DNA of 64,000 nucleotides from Ruminococcus sp. (lineage in GTDB: Bacteria > Bacillota > Clostridia > Oscillospirales > Ruminococcaceae), in the NCBI GenBank assembly GCA_031262225.1, contig JAISIC010000058.1, positions 34,369-98,368 on the forward strand. The letters run 5' to 3'. Position numbers and translations under genes: made by a program. The notes under the pieces are model-generated. The model did no database searches, was not told the origin of the DNA, and was given only the letters and a program-made list of their open reading frames with translations. This document shows, in pieces, positions 25,302-33,133 of the stretch (position 1 is its first letter; each line of letters starts with the position of its first letter).

Positions 25302-26234
25302 ATGAATTTTTTAACTGTTGAATCGATTAACTCGGCGATAACAAAAAATCCCGAAAGCTTCATCAAACTTTCGGAAGATATTTACAGTGCGAATATCAAG
25401 ACGGCGGCAAGAAATATCCGTCTTTTCGCCTCTTCAAAGCCGATTGTGCTTATATCGGGACCGTCCGGCTCGGCAAAGACAACTACCGCGAGGAGGCTTA
25501 AAGAAAGCCTTATCAAGCACGGAGTTCCGGCTGTCACCGTTTCGATGGACAACTATTTTTACCCGAAGACAGAGGCTTTGCATACGCCGAAAACTGCGAC
25601 CGGGGAGATTGACTTTGAGTCGCCCTATAGGGTGGATATTCCGCTTTTTACCAAACATATGAAGGCTTTTTATGACTGCAAAGAGGTTGATATGCCGCAG
25701 TTTGACTTTTTGACACAGGTTCGCTCAAAGCAGGGTGTATATAAGCGTGAAGAGGGCGGCGTGGTTATCATCGAGGGTATTCACGCGCTCAATCCGCTTG
25801 TTGTCGGGGACAGCGACACGGCGTTTTCCCTTTTTGTGAGCATTTCGACCCGGATTTTGCACGGTGTTAATCACCCGACTGCACACCGATCGCTCAATCC
25901 CGCGATGATAAGGCTTATGAGACGGCTGTGCAGAGACAGGCGGTTTCGAGGACGTACTGTGACTGAAATCTGGAAGATGTATAGGCTTGTGGCGCTTGGT
26001 GAAGAGAACTACATAACGCCGTTTAGAAGCAGGGCAAACCTTGACATAGACACCTTTATGCCATATGAAGCGGCTGTATATAAAAATTTCTTACTGGCAG
26101 AGCTTACCGAGATATCAAGAGCCCAGCCTGAAAACGAGGATCTGTCGCTGCTGTCGCAGGTGGTTTCGGAGATAATCTCGCTTGATATTAACGATGTTCC
26201 GGAAGATTCGATTGTCAGGGAGTTTATGGGGTAG
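25302..26234 (+). CDS. Uridine kinase-like nucleoside kinase
   Basis: 310-residue P-loop kinase of the uridine kinase/phosphoribulokinase family. It has a Walker A GPSGSAKTTTARRL near residue 53, an acceptor-site SMDNYFYP, and IIEGIHALNP. Later DIDTFMPYEAAVYKNFL resembles clostridial nucleoside kinases that carry a threonyl-tRNA-synthetase-like N-domain, but that domain is absent here. The likely activity is phosphorylation of uridine/cytidine or a similar nucleoside. No ribosome site precedes the ATG; transcription may start at it. Confidence 0.88.
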   Translation: MNFLTVESINSAITKNPESFIKLSEDIYSANIKTAARNIRLFASSKPIVLISGPSGSAKTTTARRLKESLIKHGVPAVTVSMDNYFYPKTEALHTPKTATGEIDFESPYRVDIPLFTKHMKAFYDCKEVDMPQFDFLTQVRSKQGVYKREEGGVVIIEGIHALNPLVVGDSDTAFSLFVSISTRILHGVNHPTAHRSLNPAMIRLMRRLCRDRRFRGRTVTEIWKMYRLVALGEENYITPFRSRANLDIDTFMPYEAAVYKNFLLAELTEISRAQPENEDLSLLSQVVSEIISLDINDVPEDSIVREFMG

Positions 26235-26250
26235 AAAGTGACGTTGTTTT

Positions 26251-26502
26251 TCACTTATCCCTATAGTGAGAACCGCATTGTGCTATTTCAAGCCCGCTCT
26301 CAGATAAACGAAAAACAAGACGATTTTGCTCGTCAATTCGCTTACTGCAAAATCCGGAAAGATTTCCGGTCAGCATTTCGGGCTTGCCGATACCGTCATA
26401 ACCGTTTCTTTGGCTGTCTTTTATCAGTTGATTAATACGCTTGAGCGTTTTCTTGTCCTGTGTCTGCCAGTACAGATAGTCCTCCCAAGCCTCATCGCCC
26501 AT
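26251..26502 (-). CDS. yoeB: YoeB/Txe-type mRNA interferase toxin
   Basis: About 83 residues. Family landmarks are WEDYLYWQTQDKKTLKRIN, a GIGKPEMLTGNLSGFCSKRI stretch and a final CGSHYRDK, retaining the Glu/Arg/His-type catalytic region of YoeB. These toxins cleave mRNA at the ribosomal A site. ATG 26502 follows the antitoxin stop by 8 nt; longer frames start inside the antitoxin gene and add no YoeB homology. YoeB normally pairs with a YefM/Phd antitoxin, but here the partner is DinJ/RelB-like. Confidence 0.92.
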   Translation of the reverse strand: MGDEAWEDYLYWQTQDKKTLKRINQLIKDSQRNGYDGIGKPEMLTGNLSGFCSKRIDEQNRLVFRLSESGLEIAQCGSHYRDK

Positions 26503-26512
26503 ATTAATCGCA

Positions 26513-26770
26513 TTAATCCACCTCAAAAAGCTCGTGCTCTGTGCCTTTTCCTGCGTTAAGGCGTGAAACGGCATCTTCTAAGCGTTTTTGGTTGGCGGTA
26601 CTGTAAAAAGGGTCAACGGAAATCTCAAACGGTATTCGCTGTTCATTAACAACCTTTGTCACGAACATATTAATTGCAACCGATATATTCATACCGGTAG
26701 CCTTACAGAAGTTTTCAAAGCTTGTTTTAAGGTCTTCTTCCATGCGGATATTTACTACTTTTTGTGCCAT
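26513..26770 (-). CDS. RelB/DinJ-family antitoxin
   Basis: About 85 residues starting MAQKVVNIRMEEDLKTSFEN. A ribbon-helix-helix N-terminus (VNIRMEEDLK... then GMNISVAINMFVTKVV) is followed by RIPFEISVDPFYS, the classical DinJ/RelB pattern, then an acidic toxin-binding tail ending ELFEVD. Antitoxins of this type repress their own promoter. I used ATG 26770, preceded by AGGAGATGG; upstream ATG 26803 lies in the promoter. Confidence 0.92.
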   Translation of the reverse strand: MAQKVVNIRMEEDLKTSFENFCKATGMNISVAINMFVTKVVNEQRIPFEISVDPFYSTANQKRLEDAVSRLNAGKGTEHELFEVD

Positions 26771-26791
26771 AATACCATCTCCTATATATAC

Positions 26792-26820
26792 ATTATAACA
26801 CATTTACTACACATTGTCAA
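26792..26820 (-). promoter_or_regulatory. Promoter of the DinJ/YoeB module
   Basis: Minus strand: TTGACA (26820-26815), 17-bp spacer, TG-extended TATAAT (26797-26792). The match is near-perfect, as expected for an autorepressed toxin module. Confidence 0.8.
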
Positions 26821-26913
26821 TACTAATTCATGGTTTAATAAAATTTGCATTGCTCATTTATAGATTCATCCCATCTATGCAGTTATCATAAACAAACGCA
26901 TTTATCGCATCGT

Positions 26914-27216
26914 TTATATGTTCTTGATAAAGGCATAAGCTGCCGATCCTACTAACCAGTTTACAAATGCAACCAGTAAGCCAATTGGAAACGCAAAATG
27001 TTGTAAAAAAATAAATTCGCCGTTTTTTGCTAAATAATAGCCGTTTCCGAAGATGAGAATGCATACAACATAATGTATAATTAAACCAAACGTGCCCGGG
27101 ATTTCAAAAATACCTAAAAAGGGGTCGGGATACCAAAAAAGGATAACTCCGAAGATGAGAAGGATAACCCCAAAGACCTTCCATTTAGTTTTAGACGATC
27201 CGCTGTACCTACCCAT
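26914..27216 (-). CDS. Small membrane protein with three predicted helices
   Basis: 100 residues. A basic N-terminus (GRYSGSSKTKWK) precedes hydrophobic segments at about 13-30, 42-63 and 73-95, so three transmembrane helices are likely. I see no recognisable family motif. AAGGAG precedes the ATG by about 4 nt, and the gene starts 9 nt after the stop of the upstream lipoprotein gene, so the two are probably one operon. The function is unknown. Confidence 0.7.
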   Translation of the reverse strand: MGRYSGSSKTKWKVFGVILLIFGVILFWYPDPFLGIFEIPGTFGLIIHYVVCILIFGNGYYLAKNGEFIFLQHFAFPIGLLVAFVNWLVGSAAYAFIKNI

Positions 27217-27225
27217 ACTTTCTCC

Positions 27226-28011
27226 TTAAACATGAAGCTCACGCCAAGTAAACTCATTCTCGCGATCTGAATATATACGCCCCTCAAATCGCAGATATGT
27301 AAGCTGTGCTTTGACTATCAAGTCGTAGTATTCCCAGCTTACAATTTCGCCGTTTTTGAAGCGATTATACAGATCCGCGTCGGGAGCGAACTCAATGCCG
27401 AAACCTGCCGATATGTTGTTTTCCGCGAAAACCTCGGCGATTTTTTGCTCGAGTTCCTCTTGGTTAATTTCTTCTGCGGGAATATTTATTATAATGCCGA
27501 AACCAGCTTGATTCTCGTCGTTTGCCATATATTCATCGAAGGTTAAATTGCCCAGATGCCCTGTATGCATATGAATTACGCCCGTCTCTGCCGGGTAATA
27601 ATAATCCGTGCCCGCAAAAATTTCGTCAAGCAATTCACTGAATTTCTTATGCGCGCTTTCCTGATATTTAACGATTAAATAGTTGTCCATATATTGATAA
27701 ACGCGTTCGGTGTTGTCCGAATAATAGCCCCAAATTTCCTTTTCGGGGAAGTTTTTACTTGTCATCAGTATCTGTGTTTCGGATACGCCCTGCCCGCCGC
27801 CTTGCGGTTTGAGGTAATAGAACTCGTCTTCGGGGTATGTCGAATTCATATACGCAATTATTTCATCGCTTCTGCTGCCGCCGCTGTATTTTCGCGGCGC
27901 TAAACCGCCGCTGCCGCCTGTTTCACTGTCAAAAAGCGTAAAACAGCCCGTGAATGTAAGGCAAACCATACCAAGCGCGGCAAGGATCATTCGTTTTTTC
28001 AGATGTTTCAT
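27226..28011 (-). CDS. Lipoprotein of unknown function
   Basis: 261 residues with a type II signal peptide: KKRMILAALGMVC core and lipobox LTFTGC, so Cys23 would be lipidated. A Gly/Ser-rich linker follows, then a globular acidic and aromatic-rich domain with many Tyr/Glu (for example PEDEFYYLKPQGGGQGVSET). No catalytic motif or named domain is recognisable. AGGAG lies before the ATG. It is co-oriented with the 100-aa membrane protein and could form a membrane complex with it, by proximity only. Confidence 0.75.
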   Translation of the reverse strand: MKHLKKRMILAALGMVCLTFTGCFTLFDSETGGSGGLAPRKYSGGSRSDEIIAYMNSTYPEDEFYYLKPQGGGQGVSETQILMTSKNFPEKEIWGYYSDNTERVYQYMDNYLIVKYQESAHKKFSELLDEIFAGTDYYYPAETGVIHMHTGHLGNLTFDEYMANDENQAGFGIIINIPAEEINQEELEQKIAEVFAENNISAGFGIEFAPDADLYNRFKNGEIVSWEYYDLIVKAQLTYLRFEGRIYSDRENEFTWRELHV

Positions 28012-28050
28012 AGGGATGTCTCCTGTTAAATAGCTTGATTAATAAATTAT

Positions 28051-28068
28051 CCCCCCTTGATAGGGGGG
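28051..28068. terminator. GC hairpin downstream of tRNA-Pro
   Basis: CCCCCC (28051-28056), loop TTGATA, GGGGGG (28063-28068), with A/T-rich flanks on both sides. It probably ends the tRNA transcript on the minus strand, although the following sequence is mixed A/T rather than a pure U run. Confidence 0.6.
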
Positions 28069-28076
28069 TAATTTTC

Positions 28077-28150
28077 TCGAGGCGACGAGACTTGAACTCA
28101 CGGCCTCTGCGTCCCGAACGCAGCGCTCTACCAAACTGAGCTACGCCTCG
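28077..28150 (-). tRNA. tRNA-Pro (anticodon CGG)
   Basis: 74-nt cloverleaf. Acceptor CGAGGCG pairs with CGCCTCG; D arm GCTC/GAGC with AGTTTGGTA; anticodon stem CTGCG/CGCAG around TTCGGGA, so the anticodon is CGG (reads CCG); T arm GTGAG-TTCAAGT-CTCGT with two G-U pairs. The discriminator is A and CCA is not encoded. The C1-G72 pair with A73 is the bacterial tRNA-Pro identity set. Confidence 0.93.
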
Positions 28151-28216
28151 AAATGGTGGGACGGGTGCTGCTTCGCAGTCCCCTTTCAAAATTCCCGAAT
28201 AGTTAATTAGTATTGG

Positions 28217-29092
28217 TTATTGTGTCGTCATCCATTTTTCAGTCACTTCACTCAAAACGTCTTGCACCCTTGATGTCGGGCGTTCAAGCAGTTTTGATGA
28301 TTCTTCGGACAGCACTATTATGTGCGGCGGGATGGTTTCTGTCTCTTCTTCTGTCACGATTGAAAAACTCTCCGCAAGATGCTCCAGATATGCCGGGAGG
28401 ATTATTGTTTCCGCTCTGTCCGGGTCGGGTATTTCTTCTGATTTGCCTTCGCAAAGGTTTGTGCCGTAGCCCGAAAAGAAGTTTCCTGCAAAGGTATCAT
28501 CGCCTGCTGCCGTCAGGTCGTCAGACAGATAATATACAAAATCGCCCATTCGCCAGCTCGATAAAAGCGGCATCATCATAAGCTCGGGAAGGGTCACTGT
28601 CGGCACTTCAAAAAGCTCCGCCAGGCTGTCATACAGCGTTTGGATATCAGACACCGTTTTCACTGCCGGGATTACCAAAACCCTCACGCCTGCTGCATGA
28701 AGTGCCGTCAAGTCCTTGGTCGCAATCGGGCTTTGGGTCAGAAGAAGCTCGGGAGATAACGCCTTTATCGCTTCAAAATCAGGATTAGCGGCACTTCCGC
28801 AGACCGGGTGGTCGATCATTGCAGTCTCGGGATAATCGCAATACTGTCCCACTCCGACAAGATAGGCCTCAGCTTTTTCCTCATAGATCATCTCAACAAG
28901 TGCGGGTGACAAACACACAACACTTTTCGGCACTGCCTCAAAGCTCTCGCCGTAAACTGTAACAACAGGCGCTGCCGCCGTTGTTGTCGTAATTGTGGTC
29001 GGTGCTTCTGTTTTCTCCGGCGTTCCGATCGGCTCACAGGCGGTCAGAAATAACGTTATTAACGCTGTAACTATTGCTATAATCTGTTTCAT
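28217..29092 (-). CDS. Orphan BtuF/FepB-like ABC substrate-binding lipoprotein
   Basis: 291 residues. The signal peptide ends in lipobox LFLTAC, followed by a Thr-rich linker. The fold follows class III binding proteins for cobalamin, haem or siderophores: VVCLSPALVEMIYEE, a VGVGQYCDYPE segment, PDFEAIKALSPELLLTQ and VRVLVIPAVKTVSDI. No permease or ATPase gene is adjacent, so it is an orphan that may serve a transporter encoded elsewhere. tRNA-Pro follows 66 nt downstream on the same strand. Confidence 0.85.
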   Translation of the reverse strand: MKQIIAIVTALITLFLTACEPIGTPEKTEAPTTITTTTAAAPVVTVYGESFEAVPKSVVCLSPALVEMIYEEKAEAYLVGVGQYCDYPETAMIDHPVCGSAANPDFEAIKALSPELLLTQSPIATKDLTALHAAGVRVLVIPAVKTVSDIQTLYDSLAELFEVPTVTLPELMMMPLLSSWRMGDFVYYLSDDLTAAGDDTFAGNFFSGYGTNLCEGKSEEIPDPDRAETIILPAYLEHLAESFSIVTEEETETIPPHIIVLSEESSKLLERPTSRVQDVLSEVTEKWMTTQ

Positions 29093-29206
29093 AAAACTTT
29101 CCGCATACGGTCGTTATTATATTATAAGGTAGGATGGGTATAAAAATCTTGTTTATTATGTTTCGCAAATGTTAAAAATATGTTAATCAAATAGTTTAAT
29201 TTAGCC

Positions 29207-29235
29207 TTGATTTTTTCATAAATTGGTGCTATAAT
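29207..29235 (+). promoter_or_regulatory. Promoter of glgP-fic-gtrB-copA
   Basis: -35 TTGATT (29207-29212), 17-bp spacer, TG-extended -10 TATAAT (29230-29235). The -35, spacer length and TGC-TATAAT are identical in layout to the epimerase promoter at 63772. Confidence 0.8.
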
Positions 29236-29271
29236 AATTCTATATATCCATAAAAGATGGGAAATTTAACT

Positions 29272-31668
29272 ATGTATAATTATATCAGTGCCGAAGCACT
29301 TGAAGAACGCGTCAGAGCCGAATTACAAAGGCAGTTTTCGGTTACTCCGCTTGAGGCTTCCGACAGACAGATTTACAAGGCTTGCTCCCTTGTCGTGATT
29401 GCGATACTCAGGGATAAGCGTCATAAATACAGCACAAAGATGCACTCCGAGGGACGTAAAGAGGTTTACTATCTTTCGATGGAGTTTTTGATGGGGCGTT
29501 CCCTCAAAACCTCTCTATATAACCTCGGATTAAACACACAGATGGAAGAAATCTTCAAGAAATGGAACGTTCCGACCGAGAGGATTTTCGATAACGAGCC
29601 TGATGCGGGCTTAGGAAACGGCGGCCTTGGCAGGCTTGCCGCCTGTTATCTTGACGGGCTTGCAACCGACGGATATTCCGCGACCGGCTATTCTATCCTT
29701 TATGAATACGGTTTATTCAAGCAGTCTTTGCAGGACGGCTGGCAGAACGAATCCCCCGACAACTGGCTTCCGGGCGGCGAATCTTGGCTTGTTAAAAAGC
29801 CCGATTTGACAATACCCGTTCATTTTGACGGCGAGATTGAAGAAAGCTGGGAGGATGGTTTTCACGTTGTTAAGCACAAAAACTACAGTATCGTGAACGC
29901 TGTGCCCTCCGATATGTATGTTTCCGGCTATGACACCGATGCGGTTTCGGTTTTAAGACTTTGGACGGCTTCTGCACCGTCCTTTGACATGGCAAGCTTC
30001 AACAGCGGCGACTACGCCTCGGCATTATCGCAAAACACCGTGGCACAGGCGATATCTAAAGTTTTATATCCTAACGACAACCATTCCGAGGGCATTTCGC
30101 TTCGCCTTCGTCAGCAATATTTCCTCTGTGCGGCTTCGATCGGGGATATTGTAAATCAACATATGAACGTATACGGGACGCTTGAAAATTTCCACGAGAA
30201 GGTGGCAATCCATATAAACGACACCCACCCGACCCTTGCGATCCCCGAGCTTATGAGGGCTCTGCTTGACGACTGCGGATATTCATGGACAAAGGCTTGG
30301 CATATTGTCACAAACACCTTTGCATACACCAACCACACCGTCATGGCGGAAGCTCTTGAAAAGTGGGACTGTGCTCTTATGCGGCGGATTCTGCCCCGGA
30401 TTTTCACCATTATCGTTGAGATTAACGACAGATACTGTGCCGACCTGATGGAGCGTTATAACGACTCGGGCAAGGTAACACGTATGTCGATTATCCAGGA
30501 TAACCGCGTTCATATGGCAAAGCTCTGCGTTTATGCTTCGCATTCTGTCAACGGTGTTTCAAAACTTCATTCCGAGATAATTAAATATGACGTGTTCAAG
30601 AATGAATTTTCAGACACGCCCTATAAATTCAAGAACGTCACCAATGGTATTGCATACCGCAGATGGCTTCTCCAAAGCAATCCCGGGCTCACAGACCTTC
30701 TCGAAGAGTGCATAGGCGGGGGATTTAAGAAGAACGCGAATGAGCTTTATAACTTTGTTAAGTTTGAAAACGACAGCTCTGTGCTTGAACGCCTCGCCCT
30801 TGTTAAGAAGGTTAATAAAGAGCGGTTTGCGAGATTCGTCAAGAAGCAATACGACATTTCCCTCAACATTGATTCTATCTTTGATGTTCAGGTTAAGAGG
30901 CTTCACGAATATAAGCGTCAGCACCTTAATGTCATGAACATTTTGGCGGAATATAAATATATCCTTGACAACCCGAACGCCGATTTTATCCCCAAAACTT
31001 ATATCTTTGCTGCCAAGGCTGCACCGGGGTACTATCTGGCAAAGCAGATTATTAAAATGATATGGTGTCTGGGCGAGGAAATCCGCAAAGACCCGCGTGT
31101 GAACGGCAAACTTGAGGTGTTTTTCCTTGAGGATTATAAGGTTACACTTTCCGAGCTTTTAACCCCGGGTGCGGAGGTTTCGGAGCAGATATCCTTAGCG
31201 GGCACAGAGGCTTCGGGCACCGGCTGCATGAAGCTTATGCTAAACGGTGCTTTGACTTTGGGCACTCTTGACGGTGCGAATATTGAAATCAGAGAGCAGG
31301 TTGGGCAAGAGAATATCTTCATCTTCGGTATGACTGCCGATCAGGTGCTTGCTAAGCAAAATCAAGGATATCGCCCCGAAGATTATTATAACAACAACGA
31401 GGTTATCAAAAACGCGATAAACAAGATGTATAACGGGATTGACGGCAACAAGTTTGACATGGTTGCGGATTCGCTCCGCCAAAAAGACCCGTATATGGTG
31501 CTTGCCGATTTTGATGCATATCAGACGGCGAGGATGTACCTTGAAGAGTGTTATAAAAACCCTGCGAAGTGGAACAAGATGTCGCTTCATAATATCGCAG
31601 GCTCCGGAATATTCGCGGCAGACCGGGCGGTTGAGGATTATGCAAGGGATATTTGGAAGTTGAAATAA
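29272..31668 (+). CDS. glgP: Glycogen/maltodextrin phosphorylase
   Basis: About 798-residue PLP enzyme that releases glucose-1-phosphate from alpha-1,4 glucan ends. N-terminal landmark [13 protein letters not shown], the nucleotide/phosphate region [20 protein letters not shown], and the PLP-lysine segment [20 protein letters not shown] with the following DGANIEI are intact. I prefer ATG 29272 ([10 protein letters not shown]), because GGGA lies 10 nt upstream; ATG 29257 lacks a ribosome site. It complements the glg synthesis operon at the other end of the window. Its stop codon overlaps the fic start (TAATG). Confidence 0.97.
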   Translation: MYNYISAEALEERVRAELQRQFSVTPLEASDRQIYKACSLVVIAILRDKRHKYSTKMHSEGRKEVYYLSMEFLMGRSLKTSLYNLGLNTQMEEIFKKWNVPTERIFDNEPDAGLGNGGLGRLAACYLDGLATDGYSATGYSILYEYGLFKQSLQDGWQNESPDNWLPGGESWLVKKPDLTIPVHFDGEIEESWEDGFHVVKHKNYSIVNAVPSDMYVSGYDTDAVSVLRLWTASAPSFDMASFNSGDYASALSQNTVAQAISKVLYPNDNHSEGISLRLRQQYFLCAASIGDIVNQHMNVYGTLENFHEKVAIHINDTHPTLAIPELMRALLDDCGYSWTKAWHIVTNTFAYTNHTVMAEALEKWDCALMRRILPRIFTIIVEINDRYCADLMERYNDSGKVTRMSIIQDNRVHMAKLCVYASHSVNGVSKLHSEIIKYDVFKNEFSDTPYKFKNVTNGIAYRRWLLQSNPGLTDLLEECIGGGFKKNANELYNFVKFENDSSVLERLALVKKVNKERFARFVKKQYDISLNIDSIFDVQVKRLHEYKRQHLNVMNILAEYKYILDNPNADFIPKTYIFAAKAAPGYYLAKQIIKMIWCLGEEIRKDPRVNGKLEVFFLEDYKVTLSELLTPGAEVSEQISLAGTEASGTGCMKLMLNGALTLGTLDGANIEIREQVGQENIFIFGMTADQVLAKQNQGYRPEDYYNNNEVIKNAINKMYNGIDGNKFDMVADSLRQKDPYMVLADFDAYQTARMYLEECYKNPAKWNKMSLHNIAGSGIFAADRAVEDYARDIWKLK

Positions 31669-32192
31669 TGGATATAGAAGACCAAAGCAGAAATCGTGCC
31701 TACGAGCTTTTCGGTATGGATATTCCTGTCGGGACGTTTGAGGGTTTGGCGGCAATTCACAGGCATATCTTTTCCGGTGTGTTTGACTTTGCCGGGGAGA
31801 TTCGGAATAAAAATATCGCTAAGGGCGGCTTTCGGTTCGCCTCTGCTTTGTATCTCAAAACTGCTTTATCTGAAATAGACAAGATGCCCGAGACGGATTT
31901 TGACGCGATAATTTCAAAATATGTCGAGATGAATATCGCACACCCCTTTTTCGAGGGCAACGGCAGAGCTATGCGGATTTGGCTTGACATGATGCTCAAA
32001 ACCCGATTGAAGCTGTGCGTTGACTGGTCGAAGATAGACAAGTTTGACTACCTTTCCGCGATGGAGCGTTCGCCTGTAAACAGTCTTGAAATTAAAACAC
32101 TTTTGAAATCCGCTTTGACTTCGGACATAAATAATCGGGAGATATTCATCAAGGGTATAGACCAATCATATTATTACGAAAGTGAAAATTAA
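31668..32192 (+). CDS. fic: Class III Fic protein (probable AMP transferase)
   Basis: 174 residues starting [16 protein letters not shown]. The catalytic Fic motif [12 protein letters not shown] is complete (His, the phosphate-binding GNG, Arg). The C-terminus reads [12 protein letters not shown], matching the class III autoinhibitory helix (Ser-x-x-x-Glu, as in the Neisseria meningitidis Fic protein); the residue after Glu is Ser, not the usual Gly/Asn. The Glu would block ATP gamma-phosphate binding until displaced. Fic enzymes AMPylate Tyr/Thr on targets such as gyrase. Start and stop overlap both neighbours by one base, so it is translated with glgP and gtrB. Confidence 0.93.
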   Translation: MDIEDQSRNRAYELFGMDIPVGTFEGLAAIHRHIFSGVFDFAGEIRNKNIAKGGFRFASALYLKTALSEIDKMPETDFDAIISKYVEMNIAHPFFEGNGRAMRIWLDMMLKTRLKLCVDWSKIDKFDYLSAMERSPVNSLEIKTLLKSALTSDINNREIFIKGIDQSYYYESEN

Positions 32193-33133
32193 TGTCATTA
32201 ATTTCAATCGTTGTTCCCTGCTATAACGAAGAGGCGGTGCTTCCGTTTTTTCGCGATGAGATATTGAAGATAACCGACGGCATGATTGAAAAATCGCCCG
32301 AACTTTCCTTTGAGTTTCTTTTTATAAACGACGGCTCGGCTGATAAAACGCTTTCGGTGTTAAGGGAATATGGGGAAGCCGACGAACGTTTCAAATATGT
32401 TTCGTTTTCACGGAATTTCGGCAAGGAATCGGCGATATATGCAGGGCTTTCTAACGCAAAGGGCGACTATGTCGTTTTGATGGATGCAGACCTGCAACAC
32501 CCGCCCGAAATAATCCCCGAAATGTATAAAGCTGTCGTCGAAGACGACTTTGACTGTGCGGCGACGCGTCGTGTTTCACGTTCCGGCGACAGCAAGGTTT
32601 TATCCTTCTTTTCAAACAGCTTTTATAAAATCAACAACGCAATCTCTCCGACTTCGGTCATGAGCGGTGCTCAAGACTTTCGCTTCATGAAACGCCGTAT
32701 GGTGGATGCTATCCTTTCCATGTCCGAATATTCCCGCTTCTCGAAAGGGATTTTCGCTTGGGTCGGTTTTGACACAAGATATATTGAGGTGAAAAACACG
32801 CCTCGAAAGGCGGGCAAAACCTCCTGGAACTTCGGCAAGCTTCTTTCATATTCAATCGACGGCTTCACGGGGTTTTCAACCGCACCGCTTCGCCTTGCAA
32901 GCTTTTTAGGGATACTTTCCTGCATTGCGGCGGTTGTCGCGACCGTCATAATCTTAATCAGGTTTATTATAACCGGCGAAACTTCCGGCGGATACTACAC
33001 CTTGCTCTGCACCATTTTGCTACTCGGCGGATTTCAGCTTTTATCTATTGGGATACTCGGCGAATATCTTTCAAAAACATACCTTGAAACAAAACACAGA
33101 CCGATTTATATTGTTAAGGAACAAAAGCTATGA
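32192..33133 (+). CDS. GtrB/DPM1-like family 2 glycosyltransferase
   Basis: 313-residue polyprenyl-phosphate sugar transferase. GT-A core: VVPCYNEEAVLPFF, FLFINDGSADKTL, the DADLQHPPE metal site, and FRFMKRRMVDAIL. Two C-terminal membrane helices (about 232-255 and 265-290) precede a short basic tail, as in GtrB. It would transfer glucose or another hexose from a nucleotide sugar to undecaprenyl phosphate for surface glycosylation. It overlaps copA by 4 nt (ATGA). Confidence 0.93.
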   Translation: MSLISIVVPCYNEEAVLPFFRDEILKITDGMIEKSPELSFEFLFINDGSADKTLSVLREYGEADERFKYVSFSRNFGKESAIYAGLSNAKGDYVVLMDADLQHPPEIIPEMYKAVVEDDFDCAATRRVSRSGDSKVLSFFSNSFYKINNAISPTSVMSGAQDFRFMKRRMVDAILSMSEYSRFSKGIFAWVGFDTRYIEVKNTPRKAGKTSWNFGKLLSYSIDGFTGFSTAPLRLASFLGILSCIAAVVATVIILIRFIITGETSGGYYTLLCTILLLGGFQLLSIGILGEYLSKTYLETKHRPIYIVKEQKL

